In this document: in pieces, positions 58,231 through 64,000 of the stretch
How positions within the stretch are numbered: position 1 is the first letter of the stretch
How the letters are laid out: each line of letters starts with the position of its first letter
Assembly (NCBI GenBank): GCA_026120185.1
Contig: JANUWF010002342.1
Coordinates: 6,743,501 to 6,807,500 of the forward strand
Length of the DNA: 64,000 nucleotides
Direction: 5' to 3'
Source: Voacanga thouarsii
Lineage: Eukaryota; Streptophyta; Magnoliopsida; Gentianales; Apocynaceae
Translations under genes and position numbers: made by a program
Notes under the pieces: model-generated
Told to the model about the DNA's origin: nothing
What the model saw: the letters and a program-made list of their open reading frames with translations, nothing else
The model's database searches: none

Positions 58231-60104
58231 TGTTGCGAGCCCATGGTCCAGAGGCTCTACTGGGCCTTTCGTTTCTTTGTGTTAATTAGCCATGGGCTTA
58301 GCCCTTATAGTTAGGGACTTAATTAATGGGAGGAATATTAGGAGGACTTAATAGCAATTTTGTAACTCTCTGACTGATTAAACGTTCTGCCAGAACGTGG
58401 TTCTGATATTCACATCGTTGTTCAACTGTCAGAGACAGTTCAGAGAGAGGAGAAAGGCCAAAAGGAGGAGACAAAGGAAGGGGAAGAGCTCGAGGCTTCG
58501 AATTTAGGTAATCCGCGTTCCCCTTAAGCTTTTATTAAGGTTTAATTGATGTCTAGGGTTCTTGATTTTACTGTTCTGATTTGGGAGGTAATGGGGTGAA
58601 TGATGTTCTGATGGGGATTGATTGGGATTGTAGGTGTGGAAGAGGTTGGTGGTGATAAGGGTGATCTGTGAGTAGGATTCCGGGTAAGGATTCTGACTTA
58701 ACTGTGTTGATTTTCAACTGATGGTTTGGCTTTATGATCGTCTGTTTTTTTTTAATCTGAAAATTATGTTGGTATTCAATTAGATTGAGCATGGGAATAA
58801 TTTGTTATGATGTTGAGTTGTTTATGCTCAAGTAAGACTATATGATATGTACTTTACTGTTCTTGTTCTGTACTGAATTTTGGTTGCTGAAATTCTGTTC
58901 TGTTCTGTTATTTATTTGGGGTTTGGTCTTGGTAGGGATGATCCCTTATGTTTTGTGTACTGGCCCTAGGCTTGGGGGATATAATACCTTGCCCAATTCT
59001 GTGACTGGCCCTCCTCCTAACAGGATAAAATAGTTAGGAGACTGATATCAGTTAGCCAAAGCTTCTCCCCAAACATGTGTCATGAATTCTGGTTCTATTC
59101 ACATGATTTGAAAAGTTAGAAATGGTGTAGTGAACTGTTATGGAAAAATGGTAGGGTAATGGTTGTGTTGTTCATTATTGGAGTGGTTGTGAGTGTTGAG
59201 CCTTGTTTTGTTTCTTTGTGCATTTTGGCCTCTGATTTGTTCTGGTTTTATATCCTTTCTTTGGTCTCTGCTTTTTGTGTATTATGCTCTATTTTTTTTT
59301 TGGCAAATTTAGTTTGAACAGGCGCCTGTTATTCTGTCCAATAGGTACCGGTTGAAACAGACGCATTCCGGAAATTTTCCCGTGAAGAACCGGTGCTGGT
59401 TCTTCAGCTAAATAGGCGCCGGTTCCTATGTTTTACAGGTGCCGGTTGGTCCTCAGAAAATCGACCCTTCCGTTTTTAGCTTCAACAAGCGCCGGTTGAC
59501 ATACCTAAACAGGCGCCGGTTCATTTCAGAATCAGACCCCTTCCGTTTTGTTCCAACGGCGCTGTTTACTCTTCCTAACGGGCGCCGGTTGACTTCCTAA
59601 TTCTGAATCTCTTCAGTTTGATCAAAGTTACCTTTGTTTGTTGTATTAATCTTTAGTGTGTGCTATAAGTAAGAAATATTTGACCCTGAACCACAACCAT
59701 GTGTTACCCTAACTAAGTCCACTACTACGTTTTAAAGTTTAATGATTTGCGAAACTATATCTATGTAACTTGCTCAATCCCGGTTAAGTCATGATTCTTA
59801 CTGAGCTAGTGAGCTCACACCTTACTTATCATTTCAGGTTCTCAGTGGACCTAGAGTGACTAATTTGACAAGTTCATGTAACGTCCTCATTTATGGTCTA
59901 CTTTATGACATTGGAGTTTTAGTACGTCTGGAGTTATTCCAAGGGATTAGTTAGATCATTTTGCATTGTAACCGAATAATTATGAGTTTTGACAATTTCA
60001 GTTATGATAGTTGAGTCTATTTTTGGTAATGTCTGTTCTGGTTCTGAGTTCGGTATTCCATTTCGGGATACTGCCATGTCATATCTCGGGTCAGGGGTGT
60101 GACA
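58231..60104 (+). repeat. Putative gypsy 5' LTR
   Basis: Starts TGTTGCGAGCCC and ends GGGTGTGACA, with TG...CA ends, length about 1.87 kb. The end is fixed by the following primer-binding site. Internally it has a cluster of GGCGCCGGTT-like motifs at 59321-59590. Only one LTR copy is visible, so the start is inferred. Confidence 0.6.
59321..59590 (+). repeat. Cluster of GGCGCCGGTT motifs in the gypsy LTR
   Basis: Three exact GGCGCCGGTT copies (59415, 59512, 59581) and at least five close variants (GGCGCCTGTT 59321, GGTACCGGTT 59344, GGTGCCGGTT 59438, AGCGCCGGTT about 59488, CGGCGCTGTT about 59556). They occur in about 270 bp, most preceded by AACA, AATA or AAC. Spacing is irregular (about 20-70 bp), unlike a simple tandem repeat. 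The intervening sequence CCCTTCCGTTTT also recurs. Confidence 0.8.
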
Positions 60105-60108
60105 TTTT

Positions 60109-60120
60109 GTGGTATCGAGA
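60109..60120 (+). other. Gypsy primer-binding site
   Basis: TGGTATCGAGAC starts four bases after the LTR end. It resembles the tRNA-Met primer site TGGTATCAGAGC with two differences. Confidence 0.65.
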
Positions 60121-60317
60121 CAATAGGTTATGACATCTCTAGGCTTTAAACTGCAAGTGAAAAATAAGTTTGAAATCTCTTAAGTTAACATGTGAGGGGG
60201 ATTGATGGTTTAAGAAATGCCTAGGTTTTGAGACTGTTGTATATTGAGCTTTTGATTATTTCTTTCTTGTTTGATTTCTTTTATTTATTTAGTTCTTGGT
60301 TGATTACGATATTCAAG

Positions 60318-61586
60318 ATGGCACGTGGAACTAAGAGAGCAACACAGGAGGGTGCAGGAGACAGTGACCGAGACAGGGTCACCACCAGGGCACGAGGCTA
60401 GTCCAGTAGAGCAGCACAGGGCTCGGGTTCGTCAGCTACGGTATCTACACCGCGGCGGGCTGATGAGGTACCACTTGGGGGAGTCCGTTTACCTCCATCG
60501 CCACCATATATGCCACCGCCGCTTGCCTCAGTACCACCACCAGTTTTGATGCCGATAGGAGTGCCTACTTTTGTTCCTTCAGCTATGCTGGGACCTAGCG
60601 CACCGATAGATATGTCTGCAGCATGGGCTATGATGGCTCAGCTAATTCAAAGCCAACAGTCTCTCCAGCAGGAGCAGTTACGATTACAGGTAGAGCAATA
60701 GAGCAGACAACAGAGGAATGACTCGGGGGCTCGGTCCTTGTTCGAACGGATGAAGAGAATGGGGCTTCTGACATTTGATGGCATGGGCAGACCAGATAGA
60801 GCTGAGGCATGGTTTGAGGAGCTAGAGCATTATTTTGAGACTTTAGAGGTGCCAGGGGAAGTCAAGCTTAAGGTGGCTGTTCCCTTTTTAGTGGGGGAAG
60901 CACTAAATTGGTGGAAAGGAGTCAAGCCAATTTACTACCAAAGAGAGAAGCCCTTCACGTGGGGAAAGTTCAAGAAAATTTTTCTGAATTAGTATTTTCC
61001 AGACACATTCTGGATGGAGAAAGAGAATCAGTTCTACGAGCTTGTCCAGACGGAGCAGATGAGTGTCACTGACTACGCACTCAGGTTTAATGCTTTAGGG
61101 AAGTACGTACCGACAGTCACAAAAAATGCAGCTTCATGGACAAATAGGTTTGTCCGGGGACTTCAGGCCAGGATTCGAGGAAGGTTATCTGGTAACAGGC
61201 CTACCGACAATCAGGATGCCTATCGGCGGAGTTTCAGAGGACCGATGCTGAGAGGGACCAGAAGAGGCCTAGGTCCGTATTCAGTCAGGGGCAGAGTGTT
61301 GGATCCGGATTTAGCCGAGGACAGAGTGTTGGGACCGGATTCAGGCAGGGGCAAAGTTTCAGATCGGGTTCCAGTCAGGGGTAGGGGCCTAGATCAGCAC
61401 CTACGGGACAGATAGATTGCAAGAGGAGAGCTATGGCAGGGTCATCAGCACCAGCAGTATCGGGAGGTCGCACCATGAGTGTCTCAGGTTCCACAGCGCC
61501 TCAATTCAACACGCTGTGGAATGCTTGCACCAACTGTGGCAAGAGGTTCCCAGGATAGTGTAGGTGGGCATCAGGCAGTTGCTTCC
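60318..61586 (+). pseudogene. Gypsy gag remnant
   Basis: The ATG gives MARGTKRATQEGAG. A Pro-rich segment follows (PPSPPYMPPPLASVPPP, read in a shifted frame), then the Retrotrans_gag domain (FDGMGRPDRAEAWFEELEHY, GEALNWWKG, YFPDTF). It continues to a Gly/Arg-rich tail and the start of a zinc finger (CTNCGKRFPG). There are stops after ARG, VEQ and FLN and frameshifts. The finger is interrupted at about 61587. Confidence 0.78.
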
Positions 61587-61840
61587 TGTGAAACCCCAGT
61601 CAAAACCAACCTTAGAGTAAGGGGGTTGGGATGCATATCATATTTTATTGCATGTTTAAATATATTTTTATATGATGTTATGTGCTTTGGATTTGAGTTT
61701 TATTGTCTCGAAGGCTTGATTGTGAGTATTGAGTGAGAAGGGTAAAATGGTAATTTTTGCTTGAGGTGGAAAAAGGGAGATAGCTTGAGGATTGAATAGG
61801 AAAATATTTTTTAGGGAGAAAATAAGAATAAGAATTGTTG

Positions 61841-61900
61841 TGGTTTAGTGGTTGGAGCTTTGGAATTAATTCTTGAGGTCTTGGGTTCAAATTCCATCAT
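61841..61900 (+). mobile_element. tRNA-like (SINE-type) A/B box segment
   Basis: TGGTTTAGTGGTTGG (A box) and GGGTTCAAATTCC (B box) are separated by about 30 bp. This is the layout of a tRNA-derived SINE head or decayed tRNA. A functional tRNA cannot be folded from it. It lies inside the putative nested LTR. Confidence 0.5.
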
Positions 61901-63540
61901 AGGAAATTTAGCTTGGTTAAATTTTATTTTTGCTTGGGAAGTATCATTTTCGGCCTTATGTGTTGGGAGTAGGGTAGAGATGTTGTCCTAAGAGAGATAT
62001 GATAGGAATATCCAAATCTTACTCCTTTGCTCTACACAAAATTCCTAAGGGGAATTTATTTCCTCTTGATCCTTAGTTTTTCCTATTTCTCAACTCATTA
62101 GTTTGATCAAATTGTTCTAGCCATTTTCTTTCCAAAAATTCCAACAAGGTGTTGTGGCTTTGAAGGTTCAAAATGTCTTAAATAAAAGCATCTTATGGAC
62201 CGAAGCAATGGAAGAGGGGGAAGGATTTCAAGTGAATTAAATTCCTCTAGTGAACTTTTTAAAAATTCCCTCTAGCTAGGTTCATCTTCCTTCTTGGAAT
62301 GAATTGAAAATTTTCAGTTTCTTGTGCCTTCAAGGTGTCGAAATTCTTAACCATTATTCCCGCCCAAATGCTGCCAGAAAATGGCCCTTTTGATCAGCTT
62401 AGAATTTGGATTTTTCTGGCTATTTTTGGACTGCACAAAAGTGGTGCAAAACCAGAAAAATCCCTGGGCAAATCGCAGCTTTGGAGGTTCGAAACCAAGC
62501 TGTTTTCTTCCAATTTTTGTTCAGCACGTTAGCCATGTTTTTCCTTCATGAAGAAGGCTGGAAACCAGTCTTGAAAGCCCCTGAAATTCTGCTTTAAACT
62601 CCCTATAAACCGTCTGGAAAAGGGCAATCGAAAACTGCCCAGAAAATTCCAGTAAGTAGCGAATCTGTGCGTAGTTTTTCCAGCTTTGTTTCCTAATTCT
62701 CTCCTAGCTGAAACTCCATCATTTTTCTGCACAAACCACCCTTAAACCTCCATTAATTGAACTACATTATCCTCCCTAAGTTCTGCACAAAAAATCCAGT
62801 CATGGCTGCCTGAAAGATTTCCAAAAAAAATTCTGCAATCATGCCTTGATTTGGATACCAAAAATTCCAGCTACCATGATTTAGCAACCTTCCATAAAAT
62901 ATCCCTCAAACAACCAGACCTTCCCTTCACCATTATACTCCTCAATTTTGGCCACCCTTAGCTTCCTTCAACCAGCTTTCATTCAGCCAAAATACTGCTC
63001 AGAAATTCCTTCATGGAAGATTCCCAAAAGCTCTCCAATAATCAAAGATATTCTTGTTATATTTCGTTTCCAAATTTGCTTCCCAAAAATATTCTTCAAG
63101 GATTTTAACAACTAGCCTTTCCTTTTTCCTTCCAAACCAGAAAAACCATCTACCTAAACCCTACAAACAAATCGGCAACCCTAATCCTCATAGAATTTCG
63201 GCAGCCTCCATCCAAAAGCTCTCTACTCTCTTCAACCTCAAGAACATATAGTACACCAAGAACACCTATTCCTTCCTTTCATCCAATACCACTCCAAATC
63301 GCTTCAAACCACTTCTAAAAATTCCAGATTTTATCTATTCATTGCTGTGAGTCCATCCGTACCATTTTTAACATCAAACTCCAAAATCTAACTTGCACTT
63401 TTGGATAAAAAACCAGAAATTTTGTGAAGGCTCAAGAACATCTTCAAGGTAGGATTATTCAATCAACTTCATCTTCGCTTAATCTTTGATCTCTAATGAA
63501 CATATATGTGTTTAAGCATGCTAATGAACTTTCTTCTTCT

Positions 63541-63544
<4 letters not shown>

Positions 63545-63573
<29 letters not shown>
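63545..63573. repeat. TC microsatellite
   Basis: About 14 uninterrupted TC units. Confidence 0.9.
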
Positions 63574-63576
<3 letters not shown>

Positions 63577-64000
63577 GACCAAACACTCCCTCACTCTCTT
63601 GGCCGAATGGTTTCTTCTCCATGGCCATGCTTCCTTCATCTCATTTGGACAGATTTAGGCATCTAGGGGTTGAGATTCATTTGAAACTCCTTCAAAGTAT
63701 TCATCAATCAAGTAAGCCTTGTTAACCCTTCTTTTAAATTCTAGATTCACATCTCTAGGATGATGTTGATAGAAAATGAATAATAAATAGGGATGAGTAT
63801 ATATATTGTTGTGATGAGTTGAGATTGAAGCATGAATATGTTGGAGATGGGATTTATGCATGGATGGATTATCTTGGTTGATTGTGTGATGTTTTGAGGT
63901 TTAATGCATCTCTCCATATCATAGGTAGTATTTGTGATCAAGTATGCTAGAGATTATGTCACCTTTGGTGAATATGATTTATATTCATGATGATCTATTG

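Larger units (their letters stand above)
58231..61586 (+). mobile_element. Ty3/gypsy-type LTR retrotransposon, 5' part
   Basis: A long putative 5' LTR (58231-60104) is followed by a tRNA-Met-like primer-binding site and a gag reading frame cut off at its zinc-finger region by another insertion. Pol and the 3' LTR are not in the window. A candidate target base group ATTAA precedes the LTR but cannot be verified without the other end. Confidence 0.75.
61587..64000 (+). mobile_element. Probable nested LTR inserted in the gypsy gag zinc finger
   Basis: Directly after the partial zinc-finger codons the sequence switches to TGTGAAACCCCAGTC, a plausible LTR start, and no gag sequence resumes before the window ends. 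The following 2.4 kb has no coding region. It contains a tRNA-like promoter segment (61841-61900) and a TC microsatellite (63545-63573). The far end is outside the window, so the element type is unproven. Confidence 0.45.

Noticed and set aside
63054..63941. Short open frames at the right end of the window
   Set aside because: Low-complexity translations without recognisable features. The DNA looks like LTR or leader sequence.

Overview
This is a nuclear window from a eudicot plant. It holds two intron-rich plant genes with normal GT-AG junctions, a truncated third gene, Ty1/copia and Ty3/gypsy retrotransposons, MITEs, degenerate plastid DNA and a large block of decayed endogenous pararetrovirus (Caulimoviridae). 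Intergenic DNA is very AT-rich. I cannot name the species.

Layout. 1-2550: mosaic of short plastid-derived pieces (23S rRNA, psbB, ycf1, psbC, atpB, ndhG, trnN) that are not neighbours in a plastome. 2551-5382: AT-rich, with one MITE-like element. 5383-10663: an old copia element (copia-1; TSD CTTTA, visibly diverged LTRs) whose nucleocapsid-protease-integrase part is replaced by an almost complete RKD-type RWP-RK transcription factor gene lying antisense with its introns. 10669-14359: AT-rich spacer with a MITE-like and a SINE-like insertion. 14360-23276 (+): KUP10/KUP11-like potassium transporter, 8 coding exons, 789 aa. 24097-29703: copia-2 of the same family, LTRs identical by eye, TSD CTCTG, coding region broken. 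31062-39734 (-): PB1-domain Raf-like MAPKKK (plant B4 group), 8 coding exons, 1318 aa. 41749-42383: MITE with long inverted repeats. 42690-54355: rearranged, inverted pararetrovirus copies between ~577-bp direct repeats of host DNA. 55671-55975 (-): fragment of an RPK2-like LRR receptor kinase. 56015-57975 (+): 5' part of a cNMP-domain acyl-CoA thioesterase gene, ending shortly before a gypsy-type LTR element (58231-61586). That element is itself interrupted by what looks like a second LTR (61587 to window end).

The KUP transporter and the Raf kinase are convergent neighbours. From memory, the Arabidopsis homologues KUP11 and RAF24 are also adjacent, so this looks like old microsynteny, with copia-2 recently inserted between the two 3' ends. 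The most unusual items are the RKD gene carried inside copia-1, and the pararetrovirus block whose host-derived flanking repeats look far younger than the viral sequence they enclose.
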